A stretch of 64,000 nucleotides of DNA from Natronobeatus ordinarius. GTDB lineage: Archaea; Halobacteriota; Halobacteria; Halobacteriales; Natrialbaceae. Location of the stretch: positions 2,108,001 to 2,172,000 of the forward strand of contig NZ_CP101456.1 in NCBI RefSeq assembly GCF_024362485.1. Direction: 5' to 3'. This document shows positions 1 to 8,052 of the stretch, one piece after another; within the stretch, counting starts at the first letter, position 1; each line of letters opens with the position of its first letter. Made by a program: the position numbers and the translations under genes. The notes beneath the pieces are model-generated. The model worked only from the letters and a program-made list of their open reading frames with translations. It searched no databases and was not told the DNA's origin.

Positions 1-1
1 C

Positions 2-295
2 GCCGGGAAGTACGCCTTCGGCGCCCGAACCGCCGGCGCGAACGTCATCCTCGGCGTCGGCTACCTCGCGCTCGCGCTGGTCGCCACCGGCGCGCTCCTC
101 GCGGCGTTCCCCCTCGCGCTGCTCGGCGTCCTGCTCGTTCTCGTCGCGTTCGAACTCGGTCGGGCCGCGATCGCCCCGATCGACAGCCTCCCCGCGCTCG
201 CCGTCGTCGTCGTCGTCGGGCTCGTGGGCCTGCTCGGCAACGTCGGCCTCGCGTTCGTCCTGGGGACCGTCGCCTACTGGTTGATCGACCGGTGA
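2..295 (+). CDS. C-terminal part of a putative sulfate/molybdate-type membrane transporter (truncated by window edge)
   Basis: The window opens inside a reading frame of 97 visible codons ending in TGA. The protein is almost wholly hydrophobic with about three membrane spans. The pattern AGKYAFGARTAGANVILG followed by LLAAFPLALLGVLLVL resembles the C-terminal half of the MOT1/SulP-like putative sulfate/molybdate transporter family, in which a glycine-rich turn precedes the LAAFP helix. Substrate cannot be told from this fragment, and the N-terminus lies outside the window. Confidence 0.6.
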   Translation, partial: AGKYAFGARTAGANVILGVGYLALALVATGALLAAFPLALLGVLLVLVAFELGRAAIAPIDSLPALAVVVVVGLVGLLGNVGLAFVLGTVAYWLIDR

Positions 296-350
296 CGGCG
301 GGTCCGAAGAACGGACCGATTTTTCACCTCCACGGCCGAACCGTTCCTCG

Positions 351-527
351 ATGAGTACGTGGAAGGTGCTGTTCGATCGAGCCGAGACACACGACGTCTC
401 GCAGTCGGCGATCTGCGAGGCACTCGAGCGACGACGATCGGCCGACGACGCCGATGCTGGACGAGGGACCGACGGAGACGAACGAGGTGTCGACGATGAG
501 GCCAGAGGGGACGTCGACGATGCCTGA
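351..527 (+). CDS. Small acidic protein (58 aa) coupled to a PIN-like gene
   Basis: An ATG-initiated ORF, MSTWKVLFDRAETHDVSQSA..., whose stop codon overlaps the start of the next gene by 8 bases (ATGCCTGA), so the two are probably translationally coupled. The N-terminal half looks helical (SQSAICEALERRR); the C-terminal half is a low-complexity Asp/Gly/Glu tail. No family is recognised. Size and position before a PIN-like protein are reminiscent of an antitoxin, but nothing in the sequence proves that role. Confidence 0.6.
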   Translation: MSTWKVLFDRAETHDVSQSAICEALERRRSADDADAGRGTDGDERGVDDEARGDVDDA

Positions 528-993
528 GCGCCCCAACCCCGCCCGGGTGGTGGCCGACGCCGATGTCCTCGCCGCGGACCTGCTCGTCGACGGCGACGCC
601 CGCGAGGCGCTCGATCACGTCCGGCGCCACTCCTGGGTCGAACTCGTCGCCAGCGACCCCCTCCTCGAGGAAACCGAGGCGCTCGTCGCGGGCTTCGCCG
701 ATCCCGACCTCGCCGCCGACCACCGAGCGCGACTCGAGCGAGAGCGCGTCGCCGTCGACCACCCCGAGGCTGATCACCCCGCGCTCGCCTCCGCCTATCG
801 GGCCGGGGCGGCGCACCTGCTCTCGTACGACGATGGGCTTCGGTCTGCGGAGGCGGGGCTATCCCTCCAGCCGCGAATCTCGATCAGCGTCCGGACGCCC
901 GACGCGTTCGCCCGCCTGTTCGACGCTGAAAGCCTCTACGAGGCGCTCGAGGGAGGGACGTATCCGGGGCCGGACGTCGATCCCCGAAGCTGA
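520..993 (+). CDS. PIN-like domain protein (DUF7384-type)
   Basis: A 157-aa acidic protein. The opening ARVVADADVLAADLL, the internal LLEETE and the later HLLSYDDGL place acidic residues in the order expected for a PIN-type nuclease fold (Asp, Glu, Asp), a family of Mg2+-dependent RNases. An upstream in-frame ATG exists at 454, but the ATG at 520 overlaps the previous gene and gives the conserved-looking start MPERPNP. A small partner gene lies immediately before it, as in VapBC modules, but the protein also resembles an uncharacterised conserved haloarchaeal family, so a housekeeping role is equally possible. Confidence 0.65.
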   Translation: MPERPNPARVVADADVLAADLLVDGDAREALDHVRRHSWVELVASDPLLEETEALVAGFADPDLAADHRARLERERVAVDHPEADHPALASAYRAGAAHLLSYDDGLRSAEAGLSLQPRISISVRTPDAFARLFDAESLYEALEGGTYPGPDVDPRS

Positions 994-1108
994 TATCGGT
1001 CCAACGACGTGTGTCCGATTTTGGGGTCGTTCACGGCCGGAAGCCGTCCCAGGAGTGGTCCGTTTTATACCACTCGTTCGTGTAGTTGCTACCGGAGTCC
1101 GGCGTCCC

Positions 1109-1252
1109 ATGACGTGTACCAACTGTGGAGCGAACCTCCCAATCCGGCGGTATCACCTCCACCTGTCGACGGGCGAGGTCGTCGAACTGGCGCTCTGTGA
1201 GGGGTGTCGGTACAAGTTCGTCACCGCAGACTGGGTAAAGGCGGTCATCTAG
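1109..1252 (+). CDS. Small zinc-ribbon protein (47 aa)
   Basis: MTCTNCGANLPIRRYHLH... carries two CxxC knuckles, CTNC near residue 3 and CEGC near residue 34, spaced as in a single zinc-ribbon. Such micro-proteins are common in haloarchaea and probably bind nucleic acid or a protein partner. There is no obvious operon partner: the next gene starts 115 bases downstream with its own AT-rich promoter stretch. Confidence 0.75.
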   Translation: MTCTNCGANLPIRRYHLHLSTGEVVELALCEGCRYKFVTADWVKAVI

Positions 1253-1366
1253 CGCCTTCGCTCGCCGATCACCATCGCATGGGTAACGTCGACCGATCAG
1301 CCACGGCACTTCTCGATGTGATAAGTCTGCCGTCCTTTTATCTATTTATTATCCAACTGTCCAGTA

Positions 1367-2320
1367 ATGGCTGCAATCCAAACACGAAACCTCGATCGAC
1401 GCTTCGGCGACGTCACCGCCATCGACGGGCTCGACCTCGAGGTCCAACGGGGTGAGGTGTACGGCTTCCTCGGCCCGAACGGGGCCGGCAAGTCGACGAC
1501 GATCAACGTGCTTCTCGGCTTCGTGGCGCCCACGTCGGGGTCGGGAACCGTCCTCGGCCACGACGTCGAGACGGAGTCGCTCGCCGTACGGCAGTCGACC
1601 GGCGTCCTTCCCGAGGACTTCGACGTCTACGACCGACTGACCGCCCGCAAGCACGTCCAGTTCGCGATCGACACGAAAGGCGCCGACGATGACCCGAACG
1701 AGTTGCTCGAGCGCGTCGGACTCTCGGATGCCGCCGATCGCAAAGCCGGCGGCTTCTCGACCGGGATGGCCCAGCGCCTGGCGCTCGCGATGGCACTGGC
1801 TGGCGAGCCCGACCTGTTGATCCTCGACGAACCCTCGAGCGGTCTCGATCCGAACGGGGCTCGCGAGATGCGACGAATCGTCCTCGAGGAGGTCGACCGC
1901 GGCGCGACGGTCTTTTTCTCGAGTCACATCATGGAGCAGGTCGAGGCGGTGTGTGACCGCGTCGGGATCATGCGCGAGGGCCGACTCGTCGCCGAGGACA
2001 CGATCGAGGGGCTGAAAGCCCAGTTCGACGCCGACTCCAGACTCGTGGTCACCGTCGACGCCGTCGACGAGTCTGTGCTCTCGGCGGTCCGCAGTCTCGA
2101 GGGCATCTCGGAGGTGTTCGCGGACGGCTCCGACGTCGTCGCCGTCCTCGAGGATTCGAGACGCAAAGCCGCTGTGGTCACCGCCATCGAGGAGGCCGGG
2201 GCGGACATCCAGGACTTCACCTCGAAAGAGGCGTCGCTCGAGGACCTGTTCGCGGCGCTGACGACCGGCGATCGGAGCCGGTCGGAGCCGACCGACCCGC
2301 GGCCGGAGGTGGACGCATGA
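1367..2320 (+). CDS. ABC transporter ATP-binding protein
   Basis: 317 aa. The nucleotide-binding domain has Walker A GPNGAGKST (residues 36-44), signature STGMAQR (about 131-137), Walker B LLILDEP (150-156) and the H-loop histidine in SSHIMEQ (about 187). The 110-residue C-terminal extension after the ATPase core is typical of DrrA/CcmA-type exporters of the ABC-2 class. The ATGA overlap with the permease gene that follows marks a two-gene operon. AT-rich TTTTATCTATTTATTAT just upstream is the likely promoter. Substrate is unknown. Confidence 0.9.
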   Translation: MAAIQTRNLDRRFGDVTAIDGLDLEVQRGEVYGFLGPNGAGKSTTINVLLGFVAPTSGSGTVLGHDVETESLAVRQSTGVLPEDFDVYDRLTARKHVQFAIDTKGADDDPNELLERVGLSDAADRKAGGFSTGMAQRLALAMALAGEPDLLILDEPSSGLDPNGAREMRRIVLEEVDRGATVFFSSHIMEQVEAVCDRVGIMREGRLVAEDTIEGLKAQFDADSRLVVTVDAVDESVLSAVRSLEGISEVFADGSDVVAVLEDSRRKAAVVTAIEEAGADIQDFTSKEASLEDLFAALTTGDRSRSEPTDPRPEVDA

Positions 2321-3168
2321 GCTGGGTCCACGTCGCCCGCAAGGACTTCGAGGACGCCAGCCGCTCGCTGTTGCTGTGGGCGTTGACCGGGCTACTGATC
2401 CTGCTCGTCGCCGGGCTCTCGACGATTCCGTACCTGCTCGCCGAGAGCGGGACGACGCCAGCGTTCGAGGAGGGGCTGGCGTTTCTGTACTCGCCGATCG
2501 GCTTCCTGATCCCGATCATCGGGCTGGTCGTCGGCTACCGCTCGATCGTCGGCGAACGCGAGTCGGGAACGATTCGCTTCCTGCTCGGCCTGCCGAACAC
2601 CCGCCGGGACGTCCTCGTCGGCAAGGTACTCGGGCGGGCGGGCGTCGTCGCCGTGCCGACGGCGATCGGCTTCGTCGTCGGTGCACTCGTCATCGCCGTC
2701 CTGTACGAGGGCTTCGACGTGCTCGACTACGTCGGTCTCTTTCTCTTCTCGCTCGTCATGGGCCTGGTGTACGTCGCGATCGCCGTCGGCATCTCCGCCA
2801 GCGTGCGAACCCGTGCGAAGGCGCTCGGCCTCGTCATCACCGTCTATGCCGTCTTCGACATGCTCTGGGCCACCGTCCCGATGACACTCTACTGGGTGCT
2901 CGAGAACGAACTGCCCGGCTTCGACGGCCTCCCGGCCTGGTACCTCCTCCTCGAGCGACTCAGCCCGGGCGAGGCGCTCGGCGCAATCGCCCTCACGCTC
3001 GTCGACTTCGCCGGTGCGGGTGACTTCGACCTCACTGCAGCGGGCCGGGTCGCCGGGGAGGCCCCGTTCTACCTCGAGAACTGGTTCGCCTGGGTGATCG
3101 TCGGGCTCTGGATCGCCGTGCCGCTTGGAATCGGCTACCTCCGATTCAGGCGGGCGACCCTGAACTGA
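2317..3168 (+). CDS. ABC-2 type transporter permease
   Basis: 283 aa with about six membrane spans. After the first helix (LLLWALTGLLILLVAGLSTI) comes the soluble stretch YRSIVGERESGTIRFLLGLP, the conserved signature of ABC-2 permeases just before the second helix pair. The start codon overlaps the stop of the ATPase gene, so the products are expected to form one exporter (a homodimeric permease with two ATPases). Cargo cannot be inferred. Confidence 0.88.
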   Translation: MSWVHVARKDFEDASRSLLLWALTGLLILLVAGLSTIPYLLAESGTTPAFEEGLAFLYSPIGFLIPIIGLVVGYRSIVGERESGTIRFLLGLPNTRRDVLVGKVLGRAGVVAVPTAIGFVVGALVIAVLYEGFDVLDYVGLFLFSLVMGLVYVAIAVGISASVRTRAKALGLVITVYAVFDMLWATVPMTLYWVLENELPGFDGLPAWYLLLERLSPGEALGAIALTLVDFAGAGDFDLTAAGRVAGEAPFYLENWFAWVIVGLWIAVPLGIGYLRFRRATLN

Positions 3169-3217
3169 GCCGGAGCCGACGTCGTCCGTCGAACGGCGTT
3201 CGTCGCTGTCGGAAGAG

Positions 3218-3949
3218 TCAGAAGTGGTAGGCCATCATCACTTCGTCGACGTACTCGCCGTCGATCGTGTAGTGGTCCCGGCGGATGGCCTCGGTGTCCC
3301 AGCCGTGTTCGGTGAGGAACTCGAGCGCGCGGTCGTTGGTCATCGGGACGCTGTTGTACACCTTCCGGTAGCCGTTGGCCTCGGCCCACTCGAGACCGCG
3401 CTGGAGGAGCCGGCTACCGATGCCGTAGCCCCGGTAGGACTCGCGGACGCCCACGGTCTGCTGGGCAACTTCCTGGATTTGGTCGACCTGGGGCATGTCG
3501 AGGTGGGTCCAGCCGACCACCTCGCCGTCGACCGTCGCGACGAAGAACCGTCGAGAGTTGACAGTGTTGTGCCGGCTGACGGCGTTCTCGTAGAGGAGTT
3601 GCTCGGCGATGGTCTCGGCGACCACGTACGTCTCCTCTGCGGTGACGTCACGGATGGTGTCGATGAGGCCGTCGAAGTCCGCCTGGCGGCCCGGACGGAC
3701 GACGAACGAAAAGTCGTCAGTTTTGTGCTCCTCGACCGCGCCAAACTCGAGGGCGATCTGGAGCGTGCCGCCTTCCTCCTCGAGGTAGCCGGTCGTTTTC
3801 AGCTGCTCGAGTTCGGCCTGGAACTCCTCGGACGGCAGCGCAGTGACGTCCATGAGCACGTGGCGTTTCACCGTGCCGTGTCGCTCGACGTACTCGTAGA
3901 TGCGCCTGCTGGCTGCTGACTCGAACGTCGGACGCTCGATCGTCTCCAT
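3218..3949 (-). CDS. GNAT-family N-acetyltransferase with N-terminal winged-helix-like domain
   Basis: 243 aa. Residues 1-70 (RIYEYVERHGTVKRHVLMDV...LEQLKTTGYLEEEGGTLQI) read like a winged-helix DNA-binding unit ending in a beta wing. Residues about 95-243 form a GNAT fold with the acetyl-CoA signature RGYGIGSRLL and the conserved tail ALEFLTEHGWDTE. The start has the Shine-Dalgarno-like GGAGGGT directly before ATG. GNAT proteins acetylate amines of small molecules or proteins; the extra N-terminal part could target the enzyme or make it autoregulatory. Confidence 0.85.
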   Translation of the reverse strand: METIERPTFESAASRRIYEYVERHGTVKRHVLMDVTALPSEEFQAELEQLKTTGYLEEEGGTLQIALEFGAVEEHKTDDFSFVVRPGRQADFDGLIDTIRDVTAEETYVVAETIAEQLLYENAVSRHNTVNSRRFFVATVDGEVVGWTHLDMPQVDQIQEVAQQTVGVRESYRGYGIGSRLLQRGLEWAEANGYRKVYNSVPMTNDRALEFLTEHGWDTEAIRRDHYTIDGEYVDEVMMAYHF

Positions 3950-4102
3950 ACCCTCCGTACGAAGAGCGACGGTTTAGTAGTTGCTGTGCGTTAACATTGA
4001 TCACAGAATGTCGCGAATTCATCGATACCGGGGCCGATCTCGTGTCACCAGTGGCCGATCACCCACAATCCTGTCGTGATCGGTCGCTTCCACTCGAAGA
4101 CA

Positions 4103-4110
4103 TTTATTAG
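4103..4110 (+). promoter_or_regulatory. TATA box fixing a leaderless start
   Basis: TTTATTAG is centred about 26 bases before the ATG at 4133. An in-frame GTG 15 bases upstream of that ATG lies too close to this element to be on the transcript, so the ATG is chosen as the leaderless start of the amphi-Trp gene. Confidence 0.6.
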
Positions 4111-4132
4111 TACTAACGTGGCAGACAGACTC

Positions 4133-4435
4133 ATGGGAAACGACGTCAACCTCCCCGCAGATCGGGCGACCGAGCGCAAGGTGATCACCGACGGCTTCTT
4201 CGAACGGGAGGTCTACCTCTCCCGGGAGGAGACGGCGACGTTCCTCCGCGACCTCGCCGACTCGATCGACGACGGAACCACGCTGACGATCTCGAGTACG
4301 GAGTGGGAACTCCCCTTCGAGTACCGCGAGCCGATCGAGGTCGAGATCGAGTTCACGAATCACCGAGAGCGTGAACTCGAGGTCGAACTCGAGTTCACCG
4401 AACCGAACGGCGGGGGCGATCTGCACGTGAAGTGA
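4133..4435 (+). CDS. Amphi-Trp domain-containing protein
   Basis: 100 aa. The order REVYLSREETATFLRDLADSI, then a beta-rich segment with the Trp of EWELPF, then alternating acidic/hydrophobic strands EVEIEF and ELEVELEF, matches the amphi-Trp family, which is widespread in haloarchaea and of unknown function. It overlaps the following GTG-started methyltransferase gene by four bases, so the pair is co-transcribed and probably coupled. Confidence 0.75.
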   Translation: MGNDVNLPADRATERKVITDGFFEREVYLSREETATFLRDLADSIDDGTTLTISSTEWELPFEYREPIEVEIEFTNHRERELEVELEFTEPNGGGDLHVK

Positions 4436-5253
4436 CCGCCGAACGCAACCGGTGTGGACCGTCCACGCGGGATCGAGGCGGTCGTCGCCTCGTTCGGGCC
4501 GTCACCCCGCGGTACTACTTCGGGATCTACCACTGGCGGCGACGTGGGCGGCGACTGCTCGTTGCACTGGCAGTCGCGGCGAGCGGCGCGGTCGGCTGGC
4601 GACTGGGCACCAGCCGGTGGGACCGAACGGTCGCCGTCGTCGCAATCGGGCTCGGCCTCGCTCGAGTCGGTTCGACGCTCCGGACGCTGCTCTCGCCGCC
4701 GCCGTGGGCACTCGAACGGTACAAGTACGTCGCCCTCGCCGACGAACTCACCATCGAGGACGGCACCCGTTTGCTCGACGTGGGCTGCGGAACGGGACGC
4801 TCGCTCGTCGGGTTCGCTGACCAGCTTCCGGCGTCGGCCGCCGTCGTCTGCCTGGACGTCTTCGACGACCGGGTGATCCTCGGCAACGCGCCCGCCCTCG
4901 CGCGACGGAACGCCCGCCGGGCCGGCCTCGAGGCGATGCCCGTCCGGGGCGACGCGAGCCGGCTCCCCATCGCCGACGACTCCCAAGACGTCGTCACGGC
5001 CTGCCGAGTGCTTCACGACCTCCCCGCGACGGCGATCGAGCCGGCACTCGAGGAATTCGCCCGCGTCCTCGCCCCCGACGGGGTTCTCGGCGTACTCGAG
5101 TTGCCGCTCACGCCAGCAGGTATCGACGCGGATCCCGAGACGTACTGGCTCGAGCGCATCGAGGAGGCGGACTTTCGACTCGAGACGGTTCAAAGGCTCC
5201 CACGACGAAAATCGGACGAAGCGTACCTGCTCGTAACGGCGTCGCCGGCATAA
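4432..5253 (+). CDS. Class I SAM-dependent methyltransferase with N-terminal membrane segments
   Basis: 273 aa, GTG start overlapping the preceding stop. Two hydrophobic stretches (LLVALAVAASGAVGWRLG and TVAVVAIGLGLARVG, about residues 42-80) precede the methyltransferase core with motif I LLDVGCGTGRS (114-124), acidic motif II VVCLDVFD and motif III-like DSQDVVTACRVLHDLP. This is a small-molecule or lipid methyltransferase held at the membrane; the substrate is not evident. Partner of the upstream amphi-Trp protein by gene overlap. Confidence 0.85.
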   Translation: MTAERNRCGPSTRDRGGRRLVRAVTPRYYFGIYHWRRRGRRLLVALAVAASGAVGWRLGTSRWDRTVAVVAIGLGLARVGSTLRTLLSPPPWALERYKYVALADELTIEDGTRLLDVGCGTGRSLVGFADQLPASAAVVCLDVFDDRVILGNAPALARRNARRAGLEAMPVRGDASRLPIADDSQDVVTACRVLHDLPATAIEPALEEFARVLAPDGVLGVLELPLTPAGIDADPETYWLERIEEADFRLETVQRLPRRKSDEAYLLVTASPA

Positions 5254-5270
5254 AAATCGGGGTTGGTCGA

Positions 5271-6989
5271 TCAGGCTTCCATCGAGAAGACCGCGAGCCG
5301 CGTGTCGCGGCCGCCGGTTCCCCGACGGAGCCAGCCGCTGCCGCCGATCTGGATGGCGACGTGCTGCTTTTCGGTCTCGGGATCGTACCAGCTCATCGGG
5401 CTGCCGGCGATCGACACCTCGCCGACGTCGTACTCCCAGAGGCGCTCGCCGGTCTCGCCGTCGTAGGCGATGAACTCGCCGTTCTGGGTGCCGGTGAAGA
5501 CGACGCCGGTCTCGGTCGTCATCGTGCCGCCCCAGATGTAGGCGTCGCTGTCGATCCAGTCGCGCCAGACGCGCTTGCCCGTCTCGGGGTCGATCGCGAC
5601 GATGGCGCTGATGTGGTCGTTGTAGTCCTCCGGGACTGCCTCGGTCTCGTCCTCTAAGATGCCGCCCCAGTACTTCTTGCCCTCCTCGTACTCCTCGAAG
5701 CGCCACCAGGCCTCCTGGGGCGAGTTGTTCATCTTGAAGTACGCGAGGCCGAGTTCGGGGTTGTAACACGGCGGCTGCCAGTCGTTCCCGCCCATCGCGC
5801 CGGGCATGAAGGGCATGCGCCGACCTTCGTCGATGTGTGGGATCATCTTGTACATGTTTAGCTGCTGGACGCCGGGCTCGCTGCGCTCGAGTAACTCGCC
5901 CGTGTCGGTGTCCATCGTGTAGACCCACGCCGTCTTGCCCGCGGAGACGACCACGTCGGTGGTCAGGTCTCGGTGGTCGATCTCCATGTCGCGAATGAGG
6001 ATCCGCGGCGCGGCGGAGTCGTAATCCCAGACGTCGTGGGCGACCTCCTGGTGACACCAGAGGTGCTCGCCGGTCTCCATATCGAGCGCGAGCGTGCTCG
6101 CGCTGTTGCGGTTCGGCCCCGGCCGGACGGAGCCGTCGAAGTCCGGTCCGGGGTTGCCGATCGGCAGGTAGAGGCGGTTCTTTTCGGTGTCGATCGTCGC
6201 GTTCATCCAGTTGGTCGCACACGACTGCTCGATGCTGTCGCCGACCCACTCCTCCTCGGGGGAGGTCCAGACGTGCCAGACCTCCTCGCCGGTCTCGGCG
6301 TCGAGGGCCGTGTGGAAGCCGCGGACGCCGTACTCACCGCCGGCGCTGCCGGTGAACACCTTGCCGTCGTAGACGACGGGTGCCCACGTCGCGGAGTAGC
6401 CGGCCTCGTGGTCGGCCGTGCTCGTGTACCACACCTCCTCGCCGGTGTAGCGGTCGAGCGCGACGACGCCCGAGTCGAGCGTCGTCATGAACACCTTGTC
6501 GTCGAGGACGGCGACGCCGCGGTTGTTGTCGTCACAGCAGAGGACGACGTCCGAGGGGACGGCGTAGGTGTAACTCCAGAGCACCTCACCCTCCCGGGCG
6601 TCGATGGCCTTCACGTGGTTCGGCCCGTTCGACTGGTACATCACCGGCGGGTCGCCGGGGACGATCAGCGGCGTTCCCTCCATGCTCGAGCCCGCGCCGA
6701 CGTGCATCACGTACTCGAGTTCGAGGTCGGCGACGTTGTCGGGCGTGATGACGTCGGCGGTCGTACAGCGGTGCTGTTCGTAGTTGCCGCCGTAGGTCAG
6801 CCACGCCTCCGGATTCTCGCCGGACTCGAGGAGCATCTCCTCGGTGACGTCGAATCTCGGAATTCGGTCGACGTCGTGCTGGTGGGTGATCGACTCCTCC
6901 GGAGAGCCGAGCACCCGATAGCCCTGGTCAGTTTCTCGTACGATCGTGTCCTGTGCGGCCTGAACGGCCCTGTCTTCTTCGATTCCCAT
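5271..6989 (-). CDS. PQQ-dependent alcohol/methanol dehydrogenase-like protein, lanthanide-type active site, no signal peptide
   Basis: 572 aa eight-bladed quinoprotein fold with repeated W-motifs (for example DRYTGEEVWY, DAETGEEVWH, DGETGERLWE). The vicinal cysteine pair Cys151-Cys152, which forms the disulfide over PQQ in methanol and ethanol dehydrogenases, is present. Active-site positions are Glu219 (GGEYGVRG), Asn279 (IGNPGP) and Asp322 in WDYD. Asp324, two residues after the catalytic Asp, is the residue that distinguishes lanthanide enzymes (XoxF, PedH) from calcium enzymes (Ala or Ser there). Unlike the periplasmic family members it starts MGIEEDRAVQAAQ with no Sec or Tat signal, and no cytochrome c gene is nearby. 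It follows an unrecognised gene by 79 bases, likely the same transcript. Natural substrate and PQQ supply are unknown. Confidence 0.85.
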   Translation of the reverse strand: MGIEEDRAVQAAQDTIVRETDQGYRVLGSPEESITHQHDVDRIPRFDVTEEMLLESGENPEAWLTYGGNYEQHRCTTADVITPDNVADLELEYVMHVGAGSSMEGTPLIVPGDPPVMYQSNGPNHVKAIDAREGEVLWSYTYAVPSDVVLCCDDNNRGVAVLDDKVFMTTLDSGVVALDRYTGEEVWYTSTADHEAGYSATWAPVVYDGKVFTGSAGGEYGVRGFHTALDAETGEEVWHVWTSPEEEWVGDSIEQSCATNWMNATIDTEKNRLYLPIGNPGPDFDGSVRPGPNRNSASTLALDMETGEHLWCHQEVAHDVWDYDSAAPRILIRDMEIDHRDLTTDVVVSAGKTAWVYTMDTDTGELLERSEPGVQQLNMYKMIPHIDEGRRMPFMPGAMGGNDWQPPCYNPELGLAYFKMNNSPQEAWWRFEEYEEGKKYWGGILEDETEAVPEDYNDHISAIVAIDPETGKRVWRDWIDSDAYIWGGTMTTETGVVFTGTQNGEFIAYDGETGERLWEYDVGEVSIAGSPMSWYDPETEKQHVAIQIGGSGWLRRGTGGRDTRLAVFSMEA

Positions 6990-7068
6990 GGTTGGTGTCT
7001 CGTGGTCGGTTGGTAGTCGGTCGGTGGTCGATCCGCTGGTGTTCGAAGATCGGTTCGATGGCTGGACG

Positions 7069-7968
7069 TCACCGTGCGGGAGACGGCGCCCGCATCTCCT
7101 CGGTGATCCAGAAGGCGTCCTTACAGATCTCCTCCTGATTCACGATCGCGATCGCCGCCCCCGCGGTCAGCGCGGCGGTCAACTGCGCGTCAGAAAGCGG
7201 CCCGTCGTCGGCGACGTCGAGTGCCGCCCGGGACAGCAGATACACCCCGGCGAGCATCGCTTTGGCGTCCCGGTAGCCGTCGTCTAAGATCTCGTCGGTG
7301 AGCAAGTACTTCTTCTGCCAGTAGTGTACGTCGAGGGCGTTGATCCACAGCAAGACGCCGCCGGCAGCCCGCTGGTGTAACGGCGGGACGTGTTCGACGT
7401 CGAACTCGACGCCGTCGGGGATCTCTTTCGTCGGCACCCACCGTGCGAGCCGGTCGTTGTTGTTCACGACGTTCATCACGAGTGCGAGCCGCTCTCGCTC
7501 GTCGAACCCGAGGTCGGCGAGTTCGTCGGTGAGTTGCGCCGTCCGAATCAGTTCGTGAGCGGTGTGTTCGATGTGTTCCGGCGAGAATCGCGGCAGGTTC
7601 TCCTCTGCACTCTCGAAGAAGCCCACCTCGACGAGGTGATCGTAGATGCGCCAGCCCGGCTCGACGACCTCACGATACAGCCGCTCGGGTTCGTCCTCCC
7701 CCGCCGGAATGCCCGCTTCCCGGACCTCGGGTAACCGCTCGAGCTGGATCGCGAGGTTCTCGAGTTCCGCTTCGAGCAACGACGCGTCGAGCTTCCCCGA
7801 GAGGTCGTGCCGAATCGATTCGCCCATCGAAGCGAACGCCGGATCGGTCTCTTCCTCGATCGATTCGCGTACGTGTGCCAGCGTCAGCCGCTCACCGTCC
7901 CGAACGCGATCGATGCCGAGCGTTCGGGCCAGCTGACGCTGGGATTCGTCCGTGATCTGTGTGGTCAT
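7069..7968 (-). CDS. Uncharacterised alpha-helical protein co-transcribed with the PQQ-type dehydrogenase
   Basis: 299 aa from the ATG (MTTQITDES); a GTG seven codons earlier is an alternative. No known family recognised. It is acidic, soluble-looking and largely helical, with distinctive blocks ERLALVMNVVNNNDRLARW, INALDVHYWQKKYLLTDEIL and, near the C-terminus, IVNQEEICKDAFWITEEMR. There is no signal peptide or membrane span. Its position directly upstream of the dehydrogenase on the same strand suggests a partner, such as an electron acceptor adaptor, cofactor-handling protein or folding factor; this is inference from context only. Confidence 0.75.
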   Translation of the reverse strand: MTTQITDESQRQLARTLGIDRVRDGERLTLAHVRESIEEETDPAFASMGESIRHDLSGKLDASLLEAELENLAIQLERLPEVREAGIPAGEDEPERLYREVVEPGWRIYDHLVEVGFFESAEENLPRFSPEHIEHTAHELIRTAQLTDELADLGFDERERLALVMNVVNNNDRLARWVPTKEIPDGVEFDVEHVPPLHQRAAGGVLLWINALDVHYWQKKYLLTDEILDDGYRDAKAMLAGVYLLSRAALDVADDGPLSDAQLTAALTAGAAIAIVNQEEICKDAFWITEEMRAPSPAR

Positions 7969-8044
7969 GTGTGAGTTTTCGTGTGGCACGTGCTCTCACG
8001 AGCCATGCCGTGGTGTGGGGCCAACGTTGTAGTGTATAGCACTT

Positions 8045-8052
8045 TTTATAAA
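8045..8052 (-). promoter_or_regulatory. TATA box of the PQQ-dehydrogenase operon
   Basis: TTTATAAA, embedded in ACTTTTTATAAATATTC, is the only strongly AT-rich patch in this gap. It is about 80 bases upstream of the ATG of the helical protein, giving a leader of roughly 55 bases. The sequence is its own reverse complement, so it could also serve the plus strand, although the next plus-strand gene begins about 250 bases away. Confidence 0.55.

Noticed and set aside
351-993. VapBC toxin-antitoxin module
   Set aside because: The small ORF shows no AbrB, RHH or other antitoxin DNA-binding motif, so only the PIN-like assignment is kept.
4360-6249. Very long minus-strand frame overlapping the methyltransferase and dehydrogenase genes
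   Set aside because: It is rich in Arg, Pro and His, the typical product of reading GC-rich haloarchaeal genes in the wrong frame, and it conflicts with two well-supported genes.
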